This document shows positions 43,846 to 53,401 of a stretch of DNA of 64,000 bases, piece after piece. The translations under genes and the position numbers were made by a program. Below the pieces are notes generated by a model, which was given only the letters and a program-made list of their open reading frames with translations, was not told the DNA's origin and ran no database searches. The DNA lies in assembly GCA_039986595.1 (NCBI GenBank), contig JBDWQJ010000005.1, forward strand, positions 434,001 to 498,000, read 5' to 3'. Numbering within the stretch: position 1 is the first letter of the stretch; every line of letters starts with the position of its first letter. The DNA comes from Lentilitoribacter sp039986595 (GTDB lineage: Bacteria; Pseudomonadota; Alphaproteobacteria; Rhizobiales; Rhizobiaceae).

Positions 43846-45588
43846 TTATCTCACCTGGCGACGTAAAAACGCTGGAATTTCAAGCTGTTCGTCCTCAGAC
43901 GGTGTTGGCGCTGCAGGTGCAACACGACCCTGTTGATCCATGTTACCACGAGCACCAGTCATTGAAGATTGATCAGCTGACAAAGGACGGCGCGGTTGTG
44001 GTGATTGTTGTTCAATCGCCTTTTGCGCGGCTGTTGTTACATCTTCTTCACCCATGCCTAGGCTTGAGCTGATGCGTTTGAACAGGCCTTTTGCACCTTT
44101 TTCTTCCGCAGCGTCCTGATGAGATGGAGAATTTACACGATCCATTTCAGCTTTCACGGTTGCCGGAAAGTCTTCAATCTGAGGCATGCGGCTTGCTTGA
44201 ACCGGTGCTTCTGGCATCACACTTTCAGGTGCTGGCGCTTGCATCGTTGGTGCCTGCATTACCGGCATCTGGGGCGCAGGCATTGGTGCAGGAGCTGCAG
44301 GTTGTGCCATGACTGGCGCAGGGGCTGCAACAGGTGCTGGTGCTTCAGTTTTTGCCTCTGGAACAAATAATCTGTTTTGTGGTGCAGAGATTTCAGTTTT
44401 CGCCGCGATCTCAAGTTCACGCTCAATCTCAGCTTCTGCTGACATGATTGTTTCAGACACAGTGTCTTGTGCAATCGGAGCTGCTGGAATTGGAGCCGAA
44501 ATCGGGGCTGGTGCTTCTGCAGTTAGTTTTTCTGCAGCCGAACTTCGCTGATTAAGTTGTGCCTGCATAGATGCCATCGCTGGACGCATATCAGTTTCAG
44601 TTCGACCAGCAATTTGCTCAGCAGAACAATCAATACCAGTTGCAACAACTGACACGCGGATGATGCCTTCAAGAGATTCATCAAACGTTGCACCCAAAAT
44701 GATATTTGCATCCGGATCAACTTCTTCACGAATACGCGTAGCAGCTTCATCAACTTCAAATAGCGTCATATCGCGACCACCAGTGATCGAGATAAGTAGA
44801 CCTTGCGCACCGCGCATTGATGTCTCGTCAAGAAGTGGATTAGCAATTGCAGCTTCTGCTGCAGCCATTGCGCGACCATCGCCTGAAGCTTCGCCAGTAC
44901 CCATCATCGCTTTACCCATTTCGCGCATCACAGAGCGAACATCAGCAAAGTCAAGATTGATCAAACCTTCTTTGACCATCAAGTCTGTAATACAAGCAAC
45001 GCCTGAATACAGCACTTGGTCAGCCATTGAGAATGCATCAGCAAATGTTGTGTTTTCATTTGCAATCCGGAACAAGTTTTGGTTCGGGATCACAATTAGC
45101 GTATCAACATTCTTTTGCAGCTCTTCAATACCAAGATCAGCTAAACGCATACGGCGTTGGCCTTCAAAATGGAAAGGCTTGGTTACAACACCAACGGTAA
45201 GAATGCCTTTTTGGCGTGCAGCTTTTGCAACAACTGGTGCAGCACCTGTTCCTGTACCACCACCCATTCCGGCAGTGACGAAACACATATGCGTACCATT
45301 AAGATGATCATTGATCTCATCAAAACATTCCTCAGCGGCCGCCGCGCCAATTTCTGGCTGCGATCCAGCACCAAGGCCTTCTGTTACAGCAACACCGAGT
45401 TGAATGATGCGTTCAGATTTTGACATTGTCAGAGCTTGCGCATCCGTGTTTGCCACAACGAAATCCACACCCTGCAAGCCTGCAGTGATCATATTGTTCA
45501 CAGCATTGCCACCACCACCGCCAACACCGAACACGGTAATGCGTGGTTTTAATTCAGTAATATCCGGCTTCTGAAGGTTAATAGTCAT
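43846..45588 (-). CDS. ftsZ: Cell division protein FtsZ
   Basis: Tubulin-like GTPase that forms the division ring. The start is taken as ATG 45588 (AAGGA about ten bases upstream), giving 580 residues; an in-frame ATG at 45621 is possible. The core (about 15-320) has GVGGGGGNAVNNMI, the GTP loop GGGTGTGAAPV and the T7 loop NLDFADVRSVM. A long Ala/Pro/Met/Glu-rich linker (about 320-560) is typical of Rhizobiales. The C-terminal peptide LEIPAFLRRQVR binds FtsA. It follows ftsA after a 63-nt gap. Confidence 0.97.
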   Translation of the reverse strand: MTINLQKPDITELKPRITVFGVGGGGGNAVNNMITAGLQGVDFVVANTDAQALTMSKSERIIQLGVAVTEGLGAGSQPEIGAAAAEECFDEINDHLNGTHMCFVTAGMGGGTGTGAAPVVAKAARQKGILTVGVVTKPFHFEGQRRMRLADLGIEELQKNVDTLIVIPNQNLFRIANENTTFADAFSMADQVLYSGVACITDLMVKEGLINLDFADVRSVMREMGKAMMGTGEASGDGRAMAAAEAAIANPLLDETSMRGAQGLLISITGGRDMTLFEVDEAATRIREEVDPDANIILGATFDESLEGIIRVSVVATGIDCSAEQIAGRTETDMRPAMASMQAQLNQRSSAAEKLTAEAPAPISAPIPAAPIAQDTVSETIMSAEAEIERELEIAAKTEISAPQNRLFVPEAKTEAPAPVAAPAPVMAQPAAPAPMPAPQMPVMQAPTMQAPAPESVMPEAPVQASRMPQIEDFPATVKAEMDRVNSPSHQDAAEEKGAKGLFKRISSSLGMGEEDVTTAAQKAIEQQSPQPRRPLSADQSSMTGARGNMDQQGRVAPAAPTPSEDEQLEIPAFLRRQVR

Positions 45589-45651
45589 TTTAGCCGTTCC
45601 TTCCTTGGTTTTTGTTGCCATGACGCATTTATTGGTACCGCAACCTTGAAA

Positions 45652-46980
45652 TTAAAAACTTTCTTTGAACCACTGGCCTACTTGCGCCAATCGTCCGCTT
45701 GTTCCACTTGCCGCTGCCATCATGGTCCGTTCAGAACCATGGGCTTCGATATCTGCCACTTGGGGGTAAATCATTAATCCGGATGCTGCTGAAAAGGCCG
45801 GGCCTTTCACTGCAGCTGGTAATCCAGAAACTCCTAAAGGTCGACCTATACGAACATTACGAGCCAATATTCGTCTTGCACTATCAGCTAACCCCGTAAG
45901 TTGACTTGCACCACCTGTTAAGATCACCCGTTTTCCAACGATTGGCGCATAGCCAGATTGTTGAATTCGATCGCGAACTAACTCAAGTGTTTCCTCAACG
46001 CGCGCTCTTACTATGCGTGCGACCATAGCTTTTGAAACTTGCGCGGAGTGATCGCCCATTTCATCGCCAATTGGCGGGATAGAAATGACGTCTTTGTCGT
46101 CACATGCAGACGGTAATGAAGAACCGTGCATGACTTTAATACGTTCTGCATCTTCAAATCGGGTTGTTAATCCGCGTGCAAGATCCATTGTGACATGGTG
46201 TCCACCAAGAGCAACCGCATCTGCAAAGATGAACTTACCTTCGTTAAACACTGAAATTGTTGTGGTTCCACCACCTAAATCTACACATGCGCAGCCCATT
46301 TCAGCTTCATCAGCGACGAGCGAGGCAAGGCCTGAAGCATAGGGTGTTGCAACCATTGCTTCAACAGTGAGATGCGCGCGATTTACACACATTTCCAAAT
46401 TTTTAAGCGGCGCACGATCAGCGCTCAACACATGCAGATCAACACCCAGCTTATCGCCATACATGCCTTCAGGATCAATAATACCGCGCTCGCCATCCAG
46501 CGCATAACTTGTTGGCAATGAATGAAGAATGGAACGTTCGTGACTTAATGTTCGTTTAGTAACAAGATTAACAACCTTGGTTAGGTCATTATGCGCAACC
46601 TCTTCACCACCCAAATCGATGGAAGCTGTGAAAATTTCACTTTTCAAGCGACCCGCGGTCACATTGATGATTAATGAATCAACTGTTACGCCAGCCATGC
46701 GTTCAGCTGTATCAACGGCAGAACGAACAGAGTTTTCAACCTGCTCGATATCCATAATCACACCGGCTTTAACACCACGCGATTTTTGGTGCCCGATGCC
46801 GATAATTTCGACTTTGTGTGTGCGTTGCGCAAGCACTTCACCGTCAGATAACGGTGTTAGACGTCCGATAAAACAAACAGTCTTTGAAGAACCAATATCC
46901 AACACCGTCACAATGGTGGGACGTTTGTTTGATAGCGGCTTTAGACGTGGCAATGACGATTTTTGACGGAACAAGCTCAT
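45652..46980 (-). CDS. ftsA: Cell division protein FtsA
   Basis: Actin-fold protein that tethers FtsZ to the membrane and recruits later divisome proteins. The 442-residue protein has the ATP-site motifs VTVLDIGSSKTVCFIGRL (about 23-40), CACVDLGGGTTTISVFNEG (about 220-238) and ILTGGASQLTGL. The C-terminal end VGQWFKESF is an amphipathic membrane-targeting helix. The start overlaps the ftsQ stop by 4 nt. Confidence 0.96.
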   Translation of the reverse strand: MSLFRQKSSLPRLKPLSNKRPTIVTVLDIGSSKTVCFIGRLTPLSDGEVLAQRTHKVEIIGIGHQKSRGVKAGVIMDIEQVENSVRSAVDTAERMAGVTVDSLIINVTAGRLKSEIFTASIDLGGEEVAHNDLTKVVNLVTKRTLSHERSILHSLPTSYALDGERGIIDPEGMYGDKLGVDLHVLSADRAPLKNLEMCVNRAHLTVEAMVATPYASGLASLVADEAEMGCACVDLGGGTTTISVFNEGKFIFADAVALGGHHVTMDLARGLTTRFEDAERIKVMHGSSLPSACDDKDVISIPPIGDEMGDHSAQVSKAMVARIVRARVEETLELVRDRIQQSGYAPIVGKRVILTGGASQLTGLADSARRILARNVRIGRPLGVSGLPAAVKGPAFSAASGLMIYPQVADIEAHGSERTMMAAASGTSGRLAQVGQWFKESF

Positions 46981-47930
46981 GACTTCTTCCGCTTCTTAAG
47001 TGCTTCAGAACGCTCTAGAACAGCTGATTTTCTGCGCTCTAATGCCTCTGGCGTTAATCGAATTGTCACGCGATCTGCGATACGAAGATCAACTTGTGCA
47101 ATATCACGACGCAAAACTTCTTGCGCTTCATCAAATGCTTTAAAATGCGCTAAAGCTGCATCAACACCCTCTTCTGGGAGATGAAGCGTTACACCATTTT
47201 TCAATCTGAGATCCCAACGGCGATCTGCAACGCGAATAATTGCTTTTGCTTCGCTTAAGAAAGATGGCCAGTTTGACAATGTATCATACATTGATGACGC
47301 ATGGCTTTCCGCCCCAATTCCCACAAAGAATGGCAAGTCAGTATTACGAACACCATCGTAATTTTCAATTACATCACCATCACGCTCAATAAGAGATAGT
47401 TGATCACCATGTTGCCAGATCGCAAAAGCATCGCGTTCTTCAATCTTCACATGCAATGTTGCAGGATAAATTTTTAATAACTCAACATGCTGAACCCAAG
47501 GAAGCTCAGAAAGTTGCTCATGCGCTTTGGCAAGATCTAGCGTCAGAAGTGATGATGTTTCATCAAGCCTAAGCTCTTGGAGAATATCAATGTCGGATGT
47601 TTCAACATTGCCAGAAACTTTGATTTCATCAATTGCAAAACCAACAGCTGATGTCATTGTGCGCAATGCAACTTCACTATGACCACCAACAACAGCACCA
47701 TAGTTCAACACGCCTGCAAAGAATGCGAGCGTTGCAAAAGTGCCGAGATGATTTGGTATTTTCTTATGGCCTGACAATATATCAGCGCTAGCGCGTGTCA
47801 CCCGTCTGATCAGCGGCCTTACAAGACGGCGTGCGAAAGTTTGCTCTCCGCTTCCCATTGAAGCTGAGCTACTTTTCAAGTCAGAGATTTTTTCAATCAA
47901 CGAGAACACGAAGCGTCTTCCACCATCCAA
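46977..47930 (-). CDS. ftsQ: Cell division protein FtsQ
   Basis: Bitopic divisome protein, 317 residues. A basic cytoplasmic N-terminus (about 1-80) is followed by one transmembrane segment (about 82-100, LGTFATLAFFAGVLNYGAVV). The periplasmic POTRA domain (AIDEIKVSGNVETSDIDILQEL, about 122-145) and the FtsQ beta domain (LPWVQHVELLKIYPATLHVKI) follow. The start lies inside the end of ddl, with a 34-nt overlap, so translation is probably coupled. Confidence 0.93.
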   Translation of the reverse strand: MDGGRRFVFSLIEKISDLKSSSASMGSGEQTFARRLVRPLIRRVTRASADILSGHKKIPNHLGTFATLAFFAGVLNYGAVVGGHSEVALRTMTSAVGFAIDEIKVSGNVETSDIDILQELRLDETSSLLTLDLAKAHEQLSELPWVQHVELLKIYPATLHVKIEERDAFAIWQHGDQLSLIERDGDVIENYDGVRNTDLPFFVGIGAESHASSMYDTLSNWPSFLSEAKAIIRVADRRWDLRLKNGVTLHLPEEGVDAALAHFKAFDEAQEVLRRDIAQVDLRIADRVTIRLTPEALERRKSAVLERSEALKKRKKS

Positions 47931-48826
47931 CTAACTAATTCTTCGAAACTATGCCCAGCATGCTGAGCCAATTCAGGCACAAGAGAAGTTTCTGTCATTC
48001 CAGGCTGGGTATTTACTTCCAACCAAATGATCTCTCCATTCTCGGAAAACCGATCATCATACCGAAAATCTGAACGACTTACGCCACGACATCCAATCGC
48101 CTTATGGGCCTTCAATGACAATGTCTGAATCTTTTGGTAAATATTTGGTAAAATTTTTGCCGGACACTGATGTTTTGAACCACCTTTTTTGTATTTGGCA
48201 TCAAAGTCGTAGAAACTTGAGCCTTCCGCAAAAATTTCGGTCACACCAAGCGCAACATTTCCCATGACCGCGCAGGTTAATTCACGACCATAAACGAATC
48301 GCTCAGCCATGACGCGATCACCATATGTCCATTCATCAGATGATAGGATTTGAGGCGGATGAGACTGACCTTCTTTGACCATAACAACGCCAAAGCTTGA
48401 GCCTTCTGCAACGGGTTTAACAACATATGGCGGCTGAATTGGATGCGTTGACTTAAAGTCATGACGGTCCAACACTTTTGCCTCAGCAACAGGAATACCT
48501 TTAGCTTTTGCGACAATCTTGGCTTGCTCTTTATCCATAGCAAGTGCGGACGCAAGCACGCCCGAATGCGTATAAGGAATTTCCATATATTCCAAAAGAC
48601 CTTGCACGGTTCCATCTTCACCATAGGGACCATGCAGTGCATTAAAGCAAACATCTGGTTTTAATTCATATAAGGTCTGCGATAAATTACGGTCGACATC
48701 AACGCGGGTAACTTTATAGCCTGCACGCTCTAAACCATCTGCGCAAGCTTCGCCGGATGAAAGACTGACAGGGCGTTCTGACGAGAAACCGCCATATAGA
48801 ACCGCTACATGTTTATCAGGCATCAT
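47897..48826 (-). CDS. ddl: D-alanine--D-alanine ligase
   Basis: ATP-grasp enzyme that makes the D-Ala-D-Ala dipeptide for MurF. The 309-residue protein has HVAVLYGGFSSERPVSLSSG (about 5-24), ALHGPYGEDGTVQGLLE (about 63-79), the ATP-grasp loop KPVAEGSSFGVV and the metal site WLEVNTQPGMTETSLVPE near the end. A second ATG three bases later also has GGAGG in range. It begins the ddl-ftsQ-ftsA-ftsZ sub-block, separated from murB by oxyR on the other strand. Confidence 0.96.
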   Translation of the reverse strand: MMPDKHVAVLYGGFSSERPVSLSSGEACADGLERAGYKVTRVDVDRNLSQTLYELKPDVCFNALHGPYGEDGTVQGLLEYMEIPYTHSGVLASALAMDKEQAKIVAKAKGIPVAEAKVLDRHDFKSTHPIQPPYVVKPVAEGSSFGVVMVKEGQSHPPQILSSDEWTYGDRVMAERFVYGRELTCAVMGNVALGVTEIFAEGSSFYDFDAKYKKGGSKHQCPAKILPNIYQKIQTLSLKAHKAIGCRGVSRSDFRYDDRFSENGEIIWLEVNTQPGMTETSLVPELAQHAGHSFEELVSWMVEDASCSR

Positions 48827-48992
48827 ACCCTCCGGAAAAATTCCGTCCTTAAATAGGTTAAAATCGCATTTTGTAATGCCGGAGAATACGCGAGATATAG
48901 ATAATAAAATCTTAACGAAAAGAAAATTTTAACCAAAGTTAACAATAAGAAAAACTATCAATTATCATAGTTATCTATTAGTATTTCTAATT

Positions 48993-49880
48993 ATGCCAAC
49001 CTTTAGACAACTGAAATATTTCGAAGCCGTTGCCCGTTTTAACCACTTTGGTAAAGCGGCCGAGCACTGCGCTGTCAGCCAACCAGCCTTATCCATGCAG
49101 ATTAAAGAGCTCGAACGAGAACTCGATATTCTGCTTTTTGAGCGCAACAACAAGCGTGCGATTATAACAAGACACGGGTTAGAGCTATTAGCGCGCAGCA
49201 AAAAAATCACCGAACAAATGCGTGAATTAACCGAATTTGCTCAAAGTACCAAAGATACGCTTCAAGGGTCATTGCAGCTCGGGGTCATTCCCACAATTGC
49301 ACCTTATCTCTTACCAAAATTATTGCCCAATATTCGCAACAACCTACCTGATCTAAACCTTGTATTGCATGAAACCCAGACGCATCTACTTCTTGAAAAG
49401 TTGGAAAGCGGCGAACTTGATTTGTTAATTTTAGCGCTACCTGTGGAGCACAAGTCTATATCCACAATGCCGCTGATTGAAGACAAGTTTCTTCTTGCCA
49501 TGCCGCCAAATCATGAAAGCAACAATGATGCTTATGCAACGCCAGACATGTTTGCAAACGGTGAACTTATGCTTTTAGAAGAAGGGCATTGTTTGCGCGA
49601 ACAGGCCCTCACCTATTGCCACCTGCGCGAAATATCGAGTTTTGCAACATTTGGCGCATCAAGCTTATCAACCTTAGTACAGATGGTGGGCAATGGATTG
49701 GGAATGACGTTGCTACCTGAAATCAGTTTATCAGTTGAAAACAAATCTCAAGAGGTAAAACTCATGCGCTTTGGTGATCCCGAACCGAGCCGAACAATTG
49801 GCCTTGCATGGCGCGAAGGTTCACCCCGTGCAAAGGATTTTAGAAAGTTTGGAAAGCTTGTTAGCAGCGCGTTGATTTAA
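48993..49880 (+). CDS. oxyR: OxyR-type LysR regulator of peroxide response
   Basis: Peroxide-sensing activator of LysR type, 295 residues. The helix-turn-helix is about 18-45 (FGKAAEHCAVSQPALSMQIKEL). The sensing Cys pair, Cys200 and Cys209, lies in GHCLREQALTYC, matching E. coli OxyR Cys199/Cys208 in motif and spacing. A peroxide-regulated role is therefore well supported. Oddly, it lies inside the dcw cluster, on the opposite strand between murB and ddl, and no catalase or peroxidase gene is adjacent. Divergent from ddl across 166 bp and convergent with murB (7-nt gap). Confidence 0.9.
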   Translation: MPTFRQLKYFEAVARFNHFGKAAEHCAVSQPALSMQIKELERELDILLFERNNKRAIITRHGLELLARSKKITEQMRELTEFAQSTKDTLQGSLQLGVIPTIAPYLLPKLLPNIRNNLPDLNLVLHETQTHLLLEKLESGELDLLILALPVEHKSISTMPLIEDKFLLAMPPNHESNNDAYATPDMFANGELMLLEEGHCLREQALTYCHLREISSFATFGASSLSTLVQMVGNGLGMTLLPEISLSVENKSQEVKLMRFGDPEPSRTIGLAWREGSPRAKDFRKFGKLVSSALI

Positions 49881-49887
49881 CCAAGAC

Positions 49888-50859
49888 CTATAACATCTGC
49901 CCCATGAAAGCTTCTATGTTTTGACCAGGGGTAAATTCGCCCAAACGTCTGATTTCCCATTCCAGATGAATACCAGAATGCAACAAGACCTTCTGGCGAA
50001 CGGTTTCACCTAGTTTTTCCAAATCATAAGAGGTTGCAGGCCCGGTATTGATCATAAAGTTACAGTGCATTGGTGACATCTGCGCACCACCGATCGTCAA
50101 ACCACGACAGCCTGCATCATCAATCACCTTCCAAGCTGAATAACCTGGAGGGTTCTTAAATGTTGAACCGCCAGTCTTTTCCTTAATCGGCTGAGATGTT
50201 TCACGATGGTGCTGAACCGCATCCATGGCTTGTTTAATCTCATCTTTCGGTGTTTGCGGACCTTCAAACAGAGCTTTTGTAAAAAACAGATCTTTTGGTG
50301 CGCCAGATTTTCGATAAGAGTATTTCATATCTTCATTGCTGAGAATGTGCTTCTGACCTTTGCGGTCAATCGCATGTACAGCAACGACACAATCCTTTGT
50401 CTCATGACCATTAGCGCCAGCATTCATGCGCAATGCACCACCGATTGCACCGGGAATACCATGATAAAAATGCAGCCCACCAATCCCCGCATCATGAGCG
50501 GCAGCAGCAACTCGTTTATCAGGGCATGCAGCACCAGCGATCAATTGCGTTGGCGACAATTGTTCTGTCTGACCAAACCCTTTTGCAGATAGCCTAATAA
50601 CAACAGCGTTTAATCCGCCATCGCGCACCAAAAGGTTTGACCCAACACCAATGGGAAGAACGCGAACATCTTCAGGAAGGATGGACAAAAACTTTGCCAA
50701 ATCATCTTCATCTGCCGGCTGAAACATAACAGCAGCGGGGCCGCCCGTACGGAACCATGTTACTTGTGATAAAGGTGCTTGTTCAGTAATCCGTCCTTGG
50801 ATACCATCAAGTTTACTACCAAGGTCTGCAACTAAGTTTTTGCAATCGTAATCGCCCAT
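49888..50859 (-). CDS. murB: UDP-N-acetylenolpyruvoylglucosamine reductase
   Basis: FAD enzyme that reduces UDP-GlcNAc-enolpyruvate to UDP-MurNAc. The start ATG at 50859 has GGGAG six bases upstream and gives 323 residues; the frame is open 34 codons longer, into murC, but that part is not family-like. FAD-binding motifs: TWFRTGGPAAVMFQP (about 34-48), LPIGVGSNLLVRDGG (about 67-81) and GIPGAIGGALRMNAGA (about 131-146). Catalytic Ser in GGSTFKNP. It starts 1 nt after the murC stop. Confidence 0.95.
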   Translation of the reverse strand: MGDYDCKNLVADLGSKLDGIQGRITEQAPLSQVTWFRTGGPAAVMFQPADEDDLAKFLSILPEDVRVLPIGVGSNLLVRDGGLNAVVIRLSAKGFGQTEQLSPTQLIAGAACPDKRVAAAAHDAGIGGLHFYHGIPGAIGGALRMNAGANGHETKDCVVAVHAIDRKGQKHILSNEDMKYSYRKSGAPKDLFFTKALFEGPQTPKDEIKQAMDAVQHHRETSQPIKEKTGGSTFKNPPGYSAWKVIDDAGCRGLTIGGAQMSPMHCNFMINTGPATSYDLEKLGETVRQKVLLHSGIHLEWEIRRLGEFTPGQNIEAFMGQML

Positions 50860-50860
50860 A

Positions 50861-52270
50861 TTAGCTCCCATCCAGACTTTGAAGTTCCTTCGGCAAGGCA
50901 GCAGCCCATTGCGTAATATTACCGGCACCAAGGCATAATAAATAATCGCCGTCTGACCCAATTGTTTTGATCATCGGGGCAAGATCTGCAGGACCATCGA
51001 TTAAACGAACATCGCGGTGGCCACCGGTTTTTAAACGTGACGCGAGGCTTTTTGAATCAGCGCCTTCAATTGGCTCTTCGCCTGCTGCAAATACTGGCGC
51101 CAATATAACCGTATCAGCATCATTAAAGCATGATGAGAAATCATCAAACAAGCTTTCAAGACGCGAGTATCTATGCGGCTGGACAACGGCAATAACCTTA
51201 CCCTCGCTCGCGTCGCGCGCTGCTTTTAAAACAGCTTTGATTTCAACCGGGTGGTGACCATAGTCATCAAATATGTCCATGCCGTTCCAAGAACCTACAT
51301 GAGTGAAGCGTCGTTTAACACCACCAAACTTGGACAAACCAGCTGCAATTTCTTCTGTCGTCATCCCAAGCTCAAGCGCAACGGTAATGGCAGCTGTCGC
51401 ATTCGACACATTGTGCAATCCCGGCATAGGCAATGTTAGGCCTTCAACGCTCATAATTTCATTGGAATTACGATCACGAATTTCAATATCAAACGTTGAT
51501 GTACTACCCTTTTGGCTCAAGTTTAAAAACCGTACGTCAGCTTGTGGGTTTTGTCCGTATGTGACCACACGGCGGTCAGAAATACGGCTTGCAAGCGCCT
51601 GTACCTCAGGATGATCAATACACAAAACACCAAAACCATAAAACGGGACATTTTCAACGAACTGCGCAAAAGCAGCTTTTACAGTTTCAAAATCACCATA
51701 ATGATCAAGATGCTCAGGATCGATATTAGTAATGACTGCGATATCTGCCGGTAACTTTAGAAAAGTACCATCGGACTCATCAGCTTCAACCACCATCCAC
51801 TTGCCCTCGCCCATACGAGCGTTGGTGCCGTAAGCATTGATGATACCGCCATTGATCACGGTTGGATCAAGCCCACCGGATTCTAGCAAAGTTGCGACCA
51901 TAGACGTAGTTGTTGTTTTCCCGTGCGTACCGCCAATCGCAATTGCATTTTGAAAACGCATGAGTTCGGCAAGCATTTCTGCACGGCGCACAACTGGCAA
52001 AAGCTTTTCACGCGCGGCAACTAATTCAGGATTATCTTTGCGGATTGCGGTTGAAACAACCAAAACCTCAGATTCACCAAGATTTGCCGCTGAATGACCG
52101 ATAAAGACTTCAATGCCTTTATCACGTAAGCGTTGAACGTTTGCACTATCGGATTGGTCTGAGCCCTGCACTTTGTAACCCAAATTGTGCAACACTTCAG
52201 CTATACCACTCATTCCAATTCCGCCGATACCAACGAAATGTACAAGTCCAATTGTTTCAGGCATCTTCAT
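50861..52270 (-). CDS. murC: UDP-N-acetylmuramate--L-alanine ligase
   Basis: Adds L-Ala to UDP-MurNAc. The 469-residue protein has HFVGIGGIGMSGIAEVLHNLGY (first 32 residues, Rossmann-like), the ATP loop AIGGTHGKTTTTSMVA (about 112-127), the HxxxD region NIDPEHLDHYGDFE and the C-terminal DDYGHHPVEIKAVL. The start ATG overlaps the murG stop (ATGA). Confidence 0.97.
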   Translation of the reverse strand: MKMPETIGLVHFVGIGGIGMSGIAEVLHNLGYKVQGSDQSDSANVQRLRDKGIEVFIGHSAANLGESEVLVVSTAIRKDNPELVAAREKLLPVVRRAEMLAELMRFQNAIAIGGTHGKTTTTSMVATLLESGGLDPTVINGGIINAYGTNARMGEGKWMVVEADESDGTFLKLPADIAVITNIDPEHLDHYGDFETVKAAFAQFVENVPFYGFGVLCIDHPEVQALASRISDRRVVTYGQNPQADVRFLNLSQKGSTSTFDIEIRDRNSNEIMSVEGLTLPMPGLHNVSNATAAITVALELGMTTEEIAAGLSKFGGVKRRFTHVGSWNGMDIFDDYGHHPVEIKAVLKAARDASEGKVIAVVQPHRYSRLESLFDDFSSCFNDADTVILAPVFAAGEEPIEGADSKSLASRLKTGGHRDVRLIDGPADLAPMIKTIGSDGDYLLCLGAGNITQWAAALPKELQSLDGS

Positions 52271-53394
52271 GCTTGCTGATCCTTAAATTCTTTAATTGAT
52301 GTACCTTGGGCCATAGCCTCAACAAGATCGGCAAGCAAGCTTGTAGCGCCCAAATTTCCGGCAAGTTTCGCATTTGCCGCCATTTTTTCTGCTTCAATCG
52401 GGTTGTTCATCCGATTTTCGATCATTTCAGCAAGAATATCCGCGGAAAGATCTGATTGCGCAACAACCTCTGCCCCGCCTTTTTCCAGCATGCCTTTCGC
52501 GTTTGCAGCTTGATCATGATCAAGAGCAAATGGGTATGGAACTAAGATCGCAGGGCGACCAATAGCTGCAAGTTCCGATACGGTTGAAGCACCAGAGCGC
52601 GAGATAACCAAATGCGCATCTGCGATCCGCACTGCCATATTATCAAAGAATGGCGAGATATCCGCATCGATATTCATCTCAGCACATTGTGTTTTGGCTT
52701 GATCAAGATCTTCTTCTCGAGCTTGCAAGGTGAGCTTTAATCGCTTTCGTGAATTCTCAGATAGCTTTGAAATTGCAACAGGTATTGTCTGCCCAAAGAA
52801 TTGCGCGCCCTGGCTTCCACCGAACACAACAAGATTAAAAACCTCATCACCGCTAGATGGTTGGTAAGCTTTTTCAGCTGCTTTAATAACGGCTGGTCGA
52901 ACAGGATTTCCAGTCACAATGGTTTTATCTGAATATACGCCAGAATTTTCTGGTAAAAACCCACCCGCGATTGCGCTCACCCGATTGGCAAGCAGCTTAT
53001 TAGCTCTGCCCATCACAGCATTTTGCTCATGCAAAATGCTTGGCTTTCCTGCCTGAGTTGATGACAATAATGGAGGAAGCGTCGGATAACCACCAAAACC
53101 GATCACAGCATCAGGGCGCAATGTTCTGATCAAATGACTTGATTTACGCATCCCCTTAAACAAAGTCCAAAGCGCCTTTGCGACTTTAAACGGATTTTTC
53201 GATCCAATCGTTGAAGAGGGAACAATATGCATTTCATCGCATGGAAACGTATCTGCGTATCGGCTAGCTCGATTATCCGTTGCTAGATGAACTTTGTGCC
53301 CGCGCGCGCTTAATTCAACAGATAACGCTTGCGCCGGAAAGAGATGCCCACCTGTACCACCTGCACTTAATAGAAAAACTTTTTGATCCATCAC
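52267..53394 (-). CDS. murG: UDP-GlcNAc:lipid I N-acetylglucosaminyltransferase
   Basis: Peripheral membrane GT-B enzyme that converts lipid I to lipid II. The 375-residue protein has the Gly-rich loop LLSAGGTGGHLFPAQALS (about 8-25), FGGYPTLPPLL (about 94-104), HEQNAVMGRANK, the second Gly-rich motif VVFGGSQGAQFF and the donor-site ISRSGASTVSELAAIGRPAILVPYP. ATGA overlap with murC; 7 nt after ftsW. Confidence 0.97.
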   Translation of the reverse strand: MMDQKVFLLSAGGTGGHLFPAQALSVELSARGHKVHLATDNRASRYADTFPCDEMHIVPSSTIGSKNPFKVAKALWTLFKGMRKSSHLIRTLRPDAVIGFGGYPTLPPLLSSTQAGKPSILHEQNAVMGRANKLLANRVSAIAGGFLPENSGVYSDKTIVTGNPVRPAVIKAAEKAYQPSSGDEVFNLVVFGGSQGAQFFGQTIPVAISKLSENSRKRLKLTLQAREEDLDQAKTQCAEMNIDADISPFFDNMAVRIADAHLVISRSGASTVSELAAIGRPAILVPYPFALDHDQAANAKGMLEKGGAEVVAQSDLSADILAEMIENRMNNPIEAEKMAANAKLAGNLGATSLLADLVEAMAQGTSIKEFKDQQA

Positions 53395-53401
53395 GCTCTT
53401 C

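Noticed and set aside
44660..45307. 215-codon plus-strand frame opposite ftsZ.
   Set aside because: Antisense shadow of a highly conserved gene; Ser/Pro/Arg-rich chance composition.
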